From NCBI RefSeq assembly GCF_021401345.1, contig NZ_JACBGE010000002.1, positions 264,193 through 328,192 of the forward strand: 64,000 nucleotides of DNA, in the 5' to 3' direction. Source of the DNA: Hydrogenophaga sp. NFH-34 (lineage in GTDB: Bacteria > Pseudomonadota > Gammaproteobacteria > Burkholderiales > Burkholderiaceae_C). The stretch's first letter is position 1. Each line of letters starts with the position of its first letter. Position numbers and translations under genes: made by a program. Below the pieces are notes generated by a model. The model was not told the origin of the DNA. It ran no database searches and worked only from the letters and a program-made list of their open reading frames with translations. This document shows, one piece after another, positions 18,866-28,100 of this stretch.

Positions 18866-19630
18866 ATGAAATATGCAACCTTGAACAGTGTGGGCCCCGT
18901 TAGCGTTGTAACGCTAAATCGTCCTGAGCGGCTCAATGCCATCGGGAAAGAGCTCTTGCGCGACTTCCATGAAGCAATAGTGTCGGCTCAGGCGGACCCC
19001 AATACCCGAGCCATTGTGCTCACAGGAGCGGGCCGGGCATTCTGCGCGGGTGATGACCTGAAGGAGTTCGATGACCAGACCACCTCCTCCGAGTCCATAG
19101 CCAGCATGTGCGATGACATCCAACAGATTACACGCGACATCATGTTTGGGACCAAGCTGGTCGTTGGTGCTGTGCATGGATACGCGGTAGGCGGTGGGTT
19201 TGAATGGATGCTGAACTGTGACCTGGTGGTCGCCGCTGATGACCTGGTTTGCTTCTTCCCAGAGATGCAACTCGGCCACTTTGTCACGGGGGGTGTCACG
19301 CATCTTCTGCCTCAGACTCTTGGCTATCAACGAGCCATGGAATTGATGGTGCTCGGGGACCGCGTGAATGCAGCCAAGCTCCAACAACTGGGCTTGGTCA
19401 ATCGTGTGGTGCCGAAGGACGCGATGCTTGAGACGGCGATGACGATGGCCAATGCAGTGGCAAGCAGGTCTGCCTTCTCCACAGGTCTGCTCAAGAAGAT
19501 GCTGACCTCGCAACTGAGCCCGTTCCTTGCCTCCGCACTTGAGTTGGAGCGCCAGGCCGCCATGGCGTGCTTCGGGAATGCAGATACCGCTGAGCGCATC
19601 CAGAATTTCACTTCGAAGAAGTGGTCCTGA
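18866..19630 (+). CDS. Enoyl-CoA hydratase/isomerase (crotonase family)
   Basis: The 254-residue crotonase-fold protein has VVTLNRPERLNAIGKEL at the start, the oxyanion-hole segments GAGRAFCAGDDLKEF and VHGYAVGGGFEWMLNCDLVVA, and the substrate-channel region FPEMQLGHFVTGGVTHLL. The usual hydratase Glu pair is not fully obvious: EMQLG supplies one acidic residue, so isomerase or other crotonase activity is possible. CCAGGAGAACTCAG is the ribosome binding site, 15 bp after the ligase stop. It should act on the CoA ester made by the preceding ligase. Confidence 0.85.
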   Translation: MKYATLNSVGPVSVVTLNRPERLNAIGKELLRDFHEAIVSAQADPNTRAIVLTGAGRAFCAGDDLKEFDDQTTSSESIASMCDDIQQITRDIMFGTKLVVGAVHGYAVGGGFEWMLNCDLVVAADDLVCFFPEMQLGHFVTGGVTHLLPQTLGYQRAMELMVLGDRVNAAKLQQLGLVNRVVPKDAMLETAMTMANAVASRSAFSTGLLKKMLTSQLSPFLASALELERQAAMACFGNADTAERIQNFTSKKWS

Positions 19631-19669
19631 AGAACGCCAGCACAGCGAAACTGCAAAGAAGGTGACGCG

Positions 19670-20362
19670 ATGATGGTATTGCACCACTGCATGAGTGCGC
19701 GCTCGTTCCGGGCGCTGTGGATGCTGGAGGAGCTGGGCGTGCCCTACGAATTGCGCATGTTGGAGTTTCCTCCGCGTGCGCGCGCCAGGCACTTTCTTCA
19801 GGAGAATCCTCTGGGCACCGTCCCTCTTTTCACTGATGGCGATGTTCGAATGACAGAGTCAGCGGCGATATGCCAATACCTAGCCACCCGATTCAACGGA
19901 GCGGGTCTGGCTGTCAGCACGGAGGACGAAAGCTATGGCGCCTACCTGAACTGGCTGCACATGAGCGACGCCACGTTGACCTTTCCGCAGACTATCGTGC
20001 TTCGCTACCGACACTTTGAGCCGCATGAACGGCGACAACCGGAGGTGGCAGCGGACTATGAAAAATGGTTCCTTGGGAGACTGCGCGCCGTGGACGCGGC
20101 TCTTGAGCACGAGGCGTTTCTCTGTGCAGGGCGGTTTACAGCAGCGGATGTGGCGGTCGGCTACGCCTTGCTGTTGGCGCAGCATCTCGAACTTCATACG
20201 TCGTTCTCAAGTCGGGTACAGAGCTATTGGGACCTTCTCCAGCAACGGCGAGGATACCGGCGCGCTCATGAAATTCAGTTGGACTCTGCGAGACAGCAGT
20301 CAGTGAGCCTCACCGCGGCACCCGACCTTCGACCGTTCCCAGCAGGGGTACCCTCTGTTTGA
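19670..20362 (+). CDS. Glutathione S-transferase family protein
   Basis: The 230-residue protein has a thioredoxin-like N-terminal domain (MVLHHCMSARSFRALWMLEELGVPYELRML) with the cis-Pro segment NPLGTVPLFTDGD and the glutathione-binding MTESAAICQYLA. An all-helical C-terminal domain has AGRFTAADVAVGYALLL, the N-capping box region. The active-site residue could be the Ser at residues 9-11 (SARS). As the last gene of the operon it may detoxify or ring-open an intermediate, or serve as a glutathione-dependent isomerase; this is inference from position. Confidence 0.83.
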   Translation: MMVLHHCMSARSFRALWMLEELGVPYELRMLEFPPRARARHFLQENPLGTVPLFTDGDVRMTESAAICQYLATRFNGAGLAVSTEDESYGAYLNWLHMSDATLTFPQTIVLRYRHFEPHERRQPEVAADYEKWFLGRLRAVDAALEHEAFLCAGRFTAADVAVGYALLLAQHLELHTSFSSRVQSYWDLLQQRRGYRRAHEIQLDSARQQSVSLTAAPDLRPFPAGVPSV

Positions 20363-20386
20363 TGGAATGCTTTGGTGCGAATTTTC

Positions 20387-21301
20387 TTAGCCACTCAGCC
20401 GAGCGGCCAACAGGTCGGCCTGCTCGGCAAACTTCTTCGCATTGGTCCTCTGCAACTGCGCCAGGTTCTGCAGCTTCCATCGCACGCCCGGCAGATGTTC
20501 GAGGTGGTCGATGCCCAGCCGTGCCCACTCGGGTGTACCGGCAACCAGCGAGAGCAGAAAAAGCCGTTCCTCCTCGTCCAGTCCTAACTGGATCTCGCGC
20601 ACAAGGCGCTCACGGGCGGCCAGCAATGCGTCCAACGGCACCGGCTCCGCCGTCATGCCCTGAAAGTTGTGCGTGAAGTCGTACTGGATGTTCCGCAGCG
20701 GTGGGAACAGCACCTCGTGCACCGGACGGTTGCTGCTGGCCAGGTAGACCACAAAGGTGCGCCGGATGCTGGGTGTTATGCCTTCGTGCGAAAAAAGCTG
20801 CATCACGTCGAACAGGTCGCGGGGATGCTGCCGATCCAGCGCCGCCACCAGCTTGCCGCCGTAAACGTCTTCCAGCGAGACCACCGGGATCTCAAGGTCG
20901 GCCATCAGCACATCACGTGCGGTCGGCGTGAGCGAGGCTTGGCGCACCGGCAGCACGGTGCCCCGCATCACGAAATTCACTTCGATCTTGACCTGTACGG
21001 GTCCACGCCGCACCAACAGCTTTGTCTCCCCCTCTGCTGCCGCCGGCGCGTGCACCTGCAAGCCCTGTTTCTTCAAGCGCTCAGCCGCTTGCCGGATGGC
21101 CTCATTGATGCGAACCAGCGCCTTGTCACGTGGCAGCGTGTGGTCGGGAAAGACCAGATCAAGGTCCACCGACAGGCGCGGCATGTCGCGCACGAAGAGG
21201 TTGATCGCGGTTCCACCCTTCAGCGCGAACGTGTCGTCCACGAATACCAGCGGCGCCACCTGCGTCAGCAGGCGCGCGGTATCAAGATAGGTCTGATTCA
21301 T
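20387..21301 (-). CDS. abiEii: AbiEii-type nucleotidyltransferase toxin (type IV toxin-antitoxin)
   Basis: The 304-residue protein has the nucleotidyltransferase core FALKGGTAINLFVRDMPRLSVDLDLVFPD. The GG-T/S and DLDL motifs are those of the AbiEii/AbiGii toxin family, which modifies tRNA or other acceptors with nucleotides. It also has IPVVSLEDVYGGKLVAALDRQHPRDLFDV, the conserved second half. It overlaps the antitoxin gene as ATGA and forms an operon with it. AbiE modules give abortive phage infection and stabilise mobile DNA. Confidence 0.9.
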   Translation of the reverse strand: MNQTYLDTARLLTQVAPLVFVDDTFALKGGTAINLFVRDMPRLSVDLDLVFPDHTLPRDKALVRINEAIRQAAERLKKQGLQVHAPAAAEGETKLLVRRGPVQVKIEVNFVMRGTVLPVRQASLTPTARDVLMADLEIPVVSLEDVYGGKLVAALDRQHPRDLFDVMQLFSHEGITPSIRRTFVVYLASSNRPVHEVLFPPLRNIQYDFTHNFQGMTAEPVPLDALLAARERLVREIQLGLDEEERLFLLSLVAGTPEWARLGIDHLEHLPGVRWKLQNLAQLQRTNAKKFAEQADLLAARLSG

Positions 21302-22035
21302 CGTTTTAGCACCAGCAGGCCGTCGGCCGATCGGGACACCCAGGGCCGGTCGCTGCCCGTCGGTAGCGTGGCCGGATCGAGCTTGGCTGCCCAGGGCAAC
21401 GATGCCTCGCGGCCGAGTTGCAGGCAGAGCCGTACTGTCTTGACGCTCGTGCAGCGCTGCAGCAGTTCGCGCAGCACGTCGACGCGAAGGCTGTAGGCGC
21501 TTTCCACGAGCTCGCGCGCCTCCTGCAACGGCTGGCGGACACCTACGTCGCTCAGCAACTCCAGCAGTGCGCGCTCCGGCGCCGATACCTGCGGCGCTCC
21601 GCTACGTTTCTCGAACGGCCCGGCGTGCAGCAAGGCGCTAGGCGGCTCATCGAAGAGCCGCTTGCGGTGGTACTCGGCCGGAAAGCGCTCGGTGAACCAT
21701 TCGGGCAGGCGCCCTGCCGCCCAGCCATAGAGCTGCAGCACCGGCTGCTGCGCCACATACTGGCGCACGCCGTACCAGTCCAGCGCCGACTTGCCGCCTA
21801 CGTGCAAGCCTTTGAGGCGACGCTGCAGCAGGGTCAGGCTCGGATACAGCCCTAGGGTGTCGTTGGGCCGGCAGAAGACCCCGCGCGCCAAGCGCGTGAG
21901 CCAGCCCGCGCGCACATAGTGCACGGCCAGATCCGCAGAGATGCCAAGCGCCGCCAGGTCCTCCGAGGTCAGCGGCATCCCCGGCGGCAGGCGGGTATAG
22001 AGTGCATTTAGTTTACTCGTTCCAGTCGTAGCCAT
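21298..22035 (-). CDS. abiEi: AbiEi-type antitoxin with winged HTH (type IV toxin-antitoxin)
   Basis: This protein of about 245 residues pairs with the AbiEii toxin. The N-terminal winged helix reads SEDLAALGISADLAVHYVRAGWLTRLARGVFCRPND, and the C-terminal part has APERALLELLSDV, typical of AbiEi_3-type antitoxins. ATG 22035 is preferred over a TTG four codons upstream, though neither has a clear ribosome binding site. The promoter is full of short inverted repeats that fit the known negative autoregulation of AbiEi proteins. Confidence 0.88.
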   Translation of the reverse strand: MATTGTSKLNALYTRLPPGMPLTSEDLAALGISADLAVHYVRAGWLTRLARGVFCRPNDTLGLYPSLTLLQRRLKGLHVGGKSALDWYGVRQYVAQQPVLQLYGWAAGRLPEWFTERFPAEYHRKRLFDEPPSALLHAGPFEKRSGAPQVSAPERALLELLSDVGVRQPLQEARELVESAYSLRVDVLRELLQRCTSVKTVRLCLQLGREASLPWAAKLDPATLPTGSDRPWVSRSADGLLVLKR

Positions 22036-22039
22036 ACTG

Positions 22040-22125
22040 CGATTCAAACACTTTATTCAAACTTCAGTCAACTTGAAATGCGATTTTGAATCGTAGCCAG
22101 ACTACGACAATATAACTTATTCAAA
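22040..22125. promoter_or_regulatory. AbiE promoter with repeated operator elements
   Basis: CGATTCAAA (22040-22048) is inverted at 22085-22093 (TTTGAATCG), and CGATT-TTG-AATCG (22081-22093) is itself palindromic. ATTCAAA recurs near 22055 and 22119, and CGTAGCCA-like boxes flank both sides. This clustered pattern just upstream of the antitoxin start suggests cooperative binding by AbiEi. The remaining 260 bp up to the Wadjet genes show nothing else recognisable. Confidence 0.6.
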
Positions 22126-22388
22126 ATAACCAGACCACCCGTCGACAGCCAAGCAAGAAATCCGCACCAATCCGCCCGACGCTGTGTGTCCTTCGCTGGT
22201 TGCGGTGGGGCTCTTGATTGAGCGGCACTGCACATCGACCCAGTCGCGAGAAACGAAGCCTCCAGAAAAGACCGATATCTTCGTGCCCTGCACACCGTGA
22301 CAGAACGGTGTCGGCCCGCTCCTGCCTGACATCCCGTTACTCCGGTTACTATTTGCCGAGCAAGGGGAACGAAGGAGGAGCACATCCA

Positions 22389-23921
22389 GTGCTGACAACA
22401 AACACGGCAGCAGAACTGTTTCGGCACCTGAGTGCGGAGAAAGCCGTGCTCTACCGCAGCATCATGGACGTATTCGCGGCAGCCAAGCGGCAGTATCGTC
22501 TCCAGTTGAGGCCGGATGAGGTCCTCGCTGAAGCCAACTGGTCCGGTTCCCCCCCGCGCCTTGAAGAAGTGAGCAGCGCCTTGGCCCAACTGGCTGAGTG
22601 GGGCAACCTTGAATCCCAGCCCGACACCGCGCGCGTATCGTCGTTGAACGACTTCTATCGTGCCCGCTTTCTCTATCGCCTGTCCCACGGGGGCGAGGCA
22701 GTGGAAGCCGGTCTGATGGTCTTTTACCAGACCCTGTACCGTCGCGCCGAACTGCAGACCGTTGCCCTGGAAGACATCACCAGCCGCCTTCTGGCGTTGC
22801 GTCAACTGGTTGACGACACCACATCACCCGATGGTCTTGACGTCGCCAAGATGCATGAGGTTCTGCGCGATCTGGTCCGCGTTTTTGAGGACCTGGCCGA
22901 AAACGCACAAGCCTTCATGGCCGGTGTGGCTCGCAGCCTTGAGCTGCAGCAGGCGGATGCGAACGCCGTCGTCACCTACAAGCGGCGGCTGATCGACTAT
23001 CTCGAACGGTTCATGGGCGATCTGGTCCGCCGTTCAGAAGCGATTGCCCAGCTCATTCAATACCTCTCCTCCCGCATCGATCACATCTTTCTGCAGATTG
23101 CCGAGCGCGAGGCCACCGACGCGGCGCCGGGTGATACCCAAGACCAGATGGACGAAAAAATGCGTCGCTGGCAGGGCTGGCGAGAGCGATGGAAAGGACT
23201 GCAAGGCTGGTTCCTGTCAACGGGTACAGAGCCACCTCAGGCGGAACTGCTGCGTGCCCGGGCACGGGCTGCAATCCCCCAACTGTTGGGCGCCATCGCA
23301 GCCATGAACGAGCGGCGCAGCGGACGCAGCGACCGTTCGGCGGACTTTCGGATGCTGGCCCAGTGGTTTGCAGCCTGCGAAACAGAGAGCGAAGCGCACC
23401 GCCTTGCGCGTGCAGCTTTTGCACTCCAGCCTGCCCGACACTTTTCGCTAAACCCTCAGTCTGAAGACGACATCCCCGCGAGCACCAGCTGGCTGGATGC
23501 GCCGCCTTTGCAGATCAGCCCGCGTTTGCGTGAGTACGGAGAAGCAGCGCCCCGTGGCCCACTGGCCCGGGTGCGTGACCGCAGCGAAGAACGGGCGCTG
23601 ATGGCACAACAGCTCTCGGAAGAATCGCGCCAGGTGGAGGCGGCACGGCAGCGTCTGGCCACCGGTCAACCAATCAAGCTCTCTGAACTGGGCGATCTGG
23701 ACACACACGCGTTTGGCCTGTTCCTCAGCCTGCTCGGTGAAGCACTGGCCGAGCAGGCACATCCGGATCAGACCGTGGAACGCCAAACCGGTGACGGACT
23801 ACTCCACATACGGATGGAGCCCCTGGCGGCGGACAGTCGTGCTCGCATCTCCACATTCAGCGGTGTGTTCTCGGGTCGCGATCACCTGCTCACGATCTCC
23901 CTGACTCAGGAGTCGATGTGA
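22389..23921 (+). CDS. jetA: Wadjet type II component JetA (TIGR02677/DUF2397 family)
   Basis: The 510-residue protein is the kleisin-like subunit of a type II Wadjet anti-plasmid complex. The N-terminal pattern AAELFRHLSAEKAVLYRSIMDVFAAAKRQYRLQLRPDEV and the middle part with RRLIDYLERFMGDLVRRSEAIAQLIQYL match the DUF2397 family. GTG at 22389 is chosen because the family sequence begins there and AAGGAGGAG lies about 10 bp upstream; the frame opens at 22218. Its stop overlaps the next start as GTGA, as in tightly coupled Wadjet operons. Confidence 0.9.
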   Translation: MLTTNTAAELFRHLSAEKAVLYRSIMDVFAAAKRQYRLQLRPDEVLAEANWSGSPPRLEEVSSALAQLAEWGNLESQPDTARVSSLNDFYRARFLYRLSHGGEAVEAGLMVFYQTLYRRAELQTVALEDITSRLLALRQLVDDTTSPDGLDVAKMHEVLRDLVRVFEDLAENAQAFMAGVARSLELQQADANAVVTYKRRLIDYLERFMGDLVRRSEAIAQLIQYLSSRIDHIFLQIAEREATDAAPGDTQDQMDEKMRRWQGWRERWKGLQGWFLSTGTEPPQAELLRARARAAIPQLLGAIAAMNERRSGRSDRSADFRMLAQWFAACETESEAHRLARAAFALQPARHFSLNPQSEDDIPASTSWLDAPPLQISPRLREYGEAAPRGPLARVRDRSEERALMAQQLSEESRQVEAARQRLATGQPIKLSELGDLDTHAFGLFLSLLGEALAEQAHPDQTVERQTGDGLLHIRMEPLAADSRARISTFSGVFSGRDHLLTISLTQESM

Positions 23922-25189
23922 ACATTCGCGTTGCGCCACGACAAGACAGCCAGCGCATTGGGGATCTCCAGAAGGCGCAGCAGCAGGACGAGTTCAGCAG
24001 AGGCTTGCGTGCACTGTTGATGCGCCCCCTGATGGCAGCAGGACACGAGGACTTTCCTTCCGTGCGGCGCCAGGCCGAACGGTTGAGAGAGTGGTTTTCC
24101 CGGGAAACCGGCTGGCCTTTGCACGTGGACCGCGAGGGAGCGCGGCTGTTCAAGCGCCCCGCCAATCTCAGCGACGACACGAGAGGAATGCCTGCATATG
24201 ACAAGCGCCGCTATGTGTTGCTCTGCCTGGCCTGTGCGGTGCTTGAGCGTGCCGATCCCCAGATCACCCTTCAACTGCTGGGCGAACGCGTGATGCTGTT
24301 GGCGTCAGAAGCCACGCTGCAATCGCGAGGCTTTGAGTTCACGCTTCGCACCGCCGCAGATCGGCGTGACCTGGTCGCTGTCTGCAGAACCTTGCTTGAG
24401 TACGGTGTCTTGCAACGCGTTGCAGGGGAGGAAGAAGGCTTCATTCACGATGGCAATGGCACCCAGCACGACGCGCTCTACGACGTGCAACGGCGAATGC
24501 TAGCAGGCATGCTGGCCGCTGTGCGTGGTCCCTCGACCTGGCGCTCCGAGGATGCACCCATTGAGTTCGAGAACCGCCTGCGGTCTCTGGTTGTCGAACA
24601 CCAGGTCGAGAGCGAACAAGGGCGACGTGACACCTTGCGCCATCACCTTGCTCGGCGCCTGCTGGACGATCCAGTGATCTACACCGCCTCGCTCGATCCG
24701 GATGCGCAAGCGTATTTCATCAATCAGCGAGGCACCATGGCCAGCCGCCTCTGCGAAGCCGCCGCCCTGACCGCTGAGCAACGTGCCGAAGGGCTGGCGC
24801 TGACCGACGAGTCCGGTCAGTTGACCGATGTCTCGATGCCAGCAGAAGGCACCGAAGCGCATGCCACGCTGCTGGTAGCCGAACATCTTGCCCAGCGTCT
24901 GCGTCTCGATTCCGGATCTGCAGGAACCACGGACGAAGCGGTTGCAGCTTTCTTGCGTGGCGCCGTCGAGCGGTATGGCCGCTATTGGCGAAAGTCGGTA
25001 CGGGAGCCCGGCGCGGAACGGGAACTGGCCGACATCGCTCTTGACAGGCTCTACAAGCTCCAACTGGTCCACCGCGAGGAAGGTTGGATTCATCCACGCC
25101 CAGCCATCGCAAGATTTGCGCTCGGAGAAACCCAGGTGCGCCCGCCCACATCGCGCCCTGGCCGTCCAGATACGCTTTTTGACGAATGA
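23918..25189 (+). CDS. jetB: Wadjet type II component JetB (TIGR02678/DUF2398 family)
   Basis: The 423-residue protein is the KITE-like winged-helix subunit. Diagnostic sequences are LLMRPLMAAGHEDFPSVRRQAERLREWFSRETGWPLHVDREGARLFKRP, DKRRYVLLCLACAVLERADPQITLQLLGERV, and LLEYGVLQRVAGEEEGFI. GTG at 23918 overlaps the JetA stop. Within Wadjet, JetA and JetB bridge the heads of the SMC-like JetC dimer. Length and order fit an intact type II locus. Confidence 0.9.
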   Translation: MNIRVAPRQDSQRIGDLQKAQQQDEFSRGLRALLMRPLMAAGHEDFPSVRRQAERLREWFSRETGWPLHVDREGARLFKRPANLSDDTRGMPAYDKRRYVLLCLACAVLERADPQITLQLLGERVMLLASEATLQSRGFEFTLRTAADRRDLVAVCRTLLEYGVLQRVAGEEEGFIHDGNGTQHDALYDVQRRMLAGMLAAVRGPSTWRSEDAPIEFENRLRSLVVEHQVESEQGRRDTLRHHLARRLLDDPVIYTASLDPDAQAYFINQRGTMASRLCEAAALTAEQRAEGLALTDESGQLTDVSMPAEGTEAHATLLVAEHLAQRLRLDSGSAGTTDEAVAAFLRGAVERYGRYWRKSVREPGAERELADIALDRLYKLQLVHREEGWIHPRPAIARFALGETQVRPPTSRPGRPDTLFDE

Positions 25190-28100
25190 CAGACGCCCTC
25201 TTCACTCCATCACCGCCACATCGCCCTGCCCTCCCCGAACCTCAGCGGGAGCGCTGGCAGCCACTGAGGCTGGGTCTGGTCGAACTCTTTCACTACGACA
25301 GCGAGGAATTCTGGTTCAGGGACGGCCATCTGCTCCTGCGAGGCAACAACGGAACAGGCAAATCCAAGGTGCTTTCGCTGACCTTGCCATTCTTGTTCGA
25401 TGCCCAGTTGCGGCCATCACGCATTGAGCCCGATGGCGACAACGGGAAGAGGATGGCCTGGAACCTGCTGATGAGTTCCTATCAGCGACGCATCGGCTAC
25501 ACCTGGATCGAATTTGGTCGCCGGACCGCAGATGGTGTTTCTCACTACCTCACCCTGGGTGCCGGCCTGTCGGCAGCGGTGGGGAAAACACAGGTGGACA
25601 GTTGGTTTTTCATCCTTGAAGGTGGGCCAAACGGTGCCGATCCCCGCATTGGTCAGGATATCTGGCTCACCAATGAGCAGAAGATGGTCCTTACCCGGGA
25701 GCGCTTGCGCGAAGCGGTTGAAGGGCAAGGTCGAGGCAAGATTTTCGAAAACGCCCACAGCTACCGCCGCGCAGTCGATGAACGCTTGTTCCAGATAGGG
25801 ACCAAGCGCTATGAAGCGCTGATGGACACCTTGATCCAGCTTCGCCAGCCTCAGTTGTCAAAAAAGCCGGACGAAGCAGGGCTGTCGCATGCATTGACAG
25901 AGGCGCTACCGCCCATGCCGATCGAGTTGCTCAGCGATGTGGCTGAGGCCCTCAACCAGTTGGAGGAGGATCGAATCCAATTGGAGGACATCCGTTCACT
26001 GGAACGGGCCATCAAACACTTCGAGCAGCGATATCGCACATATGCAGGTACGGTGACGCGACGTCAAACGCGAGAGCTCAGGCAGGCCCAGACGGGGTTC
26101 GACAAGGCGAGCGAAGGACGCAACAAGGCCCATGCGGACTTGAAGGATGCCCAGGACGCAGAGGATCAGGCCCAAAAAGATCACACGGAGACCAAAGAGC
26201 TTCTGGCGGCGGCACGGACACGCCTGGAAACCCTTCAAAGCGATCCGGCCAATCAAGACGCCAACCGCCTGAGTCATGCGGAAACCGATGCAAAGGATCG
26301 GAAGAAAGAAGCCGAAGCTGCTCAAGCGCTTCGCGATCAGGCCCGAACAAACCTGACCCGTGAGGAGGAACGCAGCCGCCACTCGAACCAGCGCTCAGCG
26401 GAGGCCAAGAGCGAGCTCCTGACCACACGCAGCCGCTGCGCCGAAGCGGCAGAAGCAGCGGGCACAGGATCCACGCTATTGGACAACCTTCTGGTCACGC
26501 TCGCGCCGGAAGAGCTGCCCCAATTGGCGTCTGTAGAAATCGCACGAGCAACAACTTTGCTGCGCGAGGCAACCAGCAAACGCCGTGAGGACATTCGTCA
26601 CCTGGAGTCGCGACATACGACGGTGAATGTCAAGCAACAGGCTCTGGTCAATCTGCAGGCCTCGCAACGTGATCGCCAGGCAGAGCTGGAAGAAGCAGCA
26701 GAGCGACGGGCCGCGGCCGACCTGAATACCGAAACGACTGGCAACGAACTGATCGACGCTTGGCACATCCATTGCTCCAACCTGGTCCATCTGCACCTTG
26801 ACCAAGTTGCACCACTGGAACAACTTGTCGATTGGGTTGCACGTCCAGAAGGTGCAAACCCCATTCAAGAGGCATTGACCGAGGCGTATCGGCAATCGAC
26901 CCAACGCCATGCCGCTCAGCACTCGGCGTTGACCACCCAACAGAACACCCTCCAGTCCGAACAGGAAACGCTCAGCACTGAAAGGGATCGGCTGCTCGCC
27001 GGCCACGATGCGGTTCCCACGCCTCCAGCCATGCGGGCAGCGGGGGTCCGTGATGGACGCCCGGGGGCTCCGTTGTGGCGACTGGTGGACTTTCAGTCTG
27101 AGCTGGACGCGAAGCAGCGTGCGGGATTGGAGGCCGCACTTGAAGCCTCGGGCCTGTTGGACGCTTGGCTGTCGCCCGACGGCGCATTGACCGACACCAA
27201 TGGTGTGCAGTTGCTTGACAGCTCATGGGTACGTCGCCCGCCGATCCCTGGCCACAACCTTGCGAGCGCGCTGCACCCCGATGTCCCTGACGACAGCGCA
27301 GTGACCGCTGAACTGGTTGCGTCCTTGCTTGCCACCGTAGCGTATGGGTCGGAAGATCACGGCGAGAGCGAGTCGTGGGTCAGCGAGCAAGGTGGTTACC
27401 GCTTGGGTACCCTCGCCGGCGCCTGGCAGAAGCCACAGGCCGTCTACATTGGTCACACAGCCCGCGCGAACGCACGACAACGCCGCCTCGACGAGATTGC
27501 GGACCGTCTGGGCGAGATCGACATCCTGCTGGAAGAGTTGCAACAAAAATTCCTGCGCCTCACGCAGGATGGACAAGAGGCGGAGCGCGAATGGAAGGGC
27601 GCACCGTCCGACCATCTGCTGCGCGCGGCAATTCTCGCTGCAGCCAGTGCGGAGCGGGAGGTGCTCCAGGCCCGTCAGCGTCTTGACGCTGCTGATGCCC
27701 AATGTCGAACCGCTGAAGCGGAACTTCAGTCCGCCCGAGAGACCTTGGAACGCGACGCCGCTGACCTTCAACTGCCCTCGGTGTTTGCGGACTTGTCGCC
27801 CATCAACGAAGCATTGGACCGATTCGCCAACGCTCATCAGCAACTGGCCCTGGCAACACGGGAATGGTGCAGTGCCTGGCCCGAGTACCAGACGCAACAG
27901 GAGCGTGAGAAAGAGGCTATGGAGGCCTTGAGCGAACGGGCGGCGTCGCTCCTCACTGCCAGCGAGCGAGCAGCTGAGTCTGCGGCGCGCTATGAGGTCC
28001 TGAAAGGAATGATCGGCGCCAAGGTTGACACGCTGCGTCAACAACTGCGCGATGCGTCCGCAGAGGTCTTGATCGCTGATGGAGCGTGGGAGGCCGCCCG

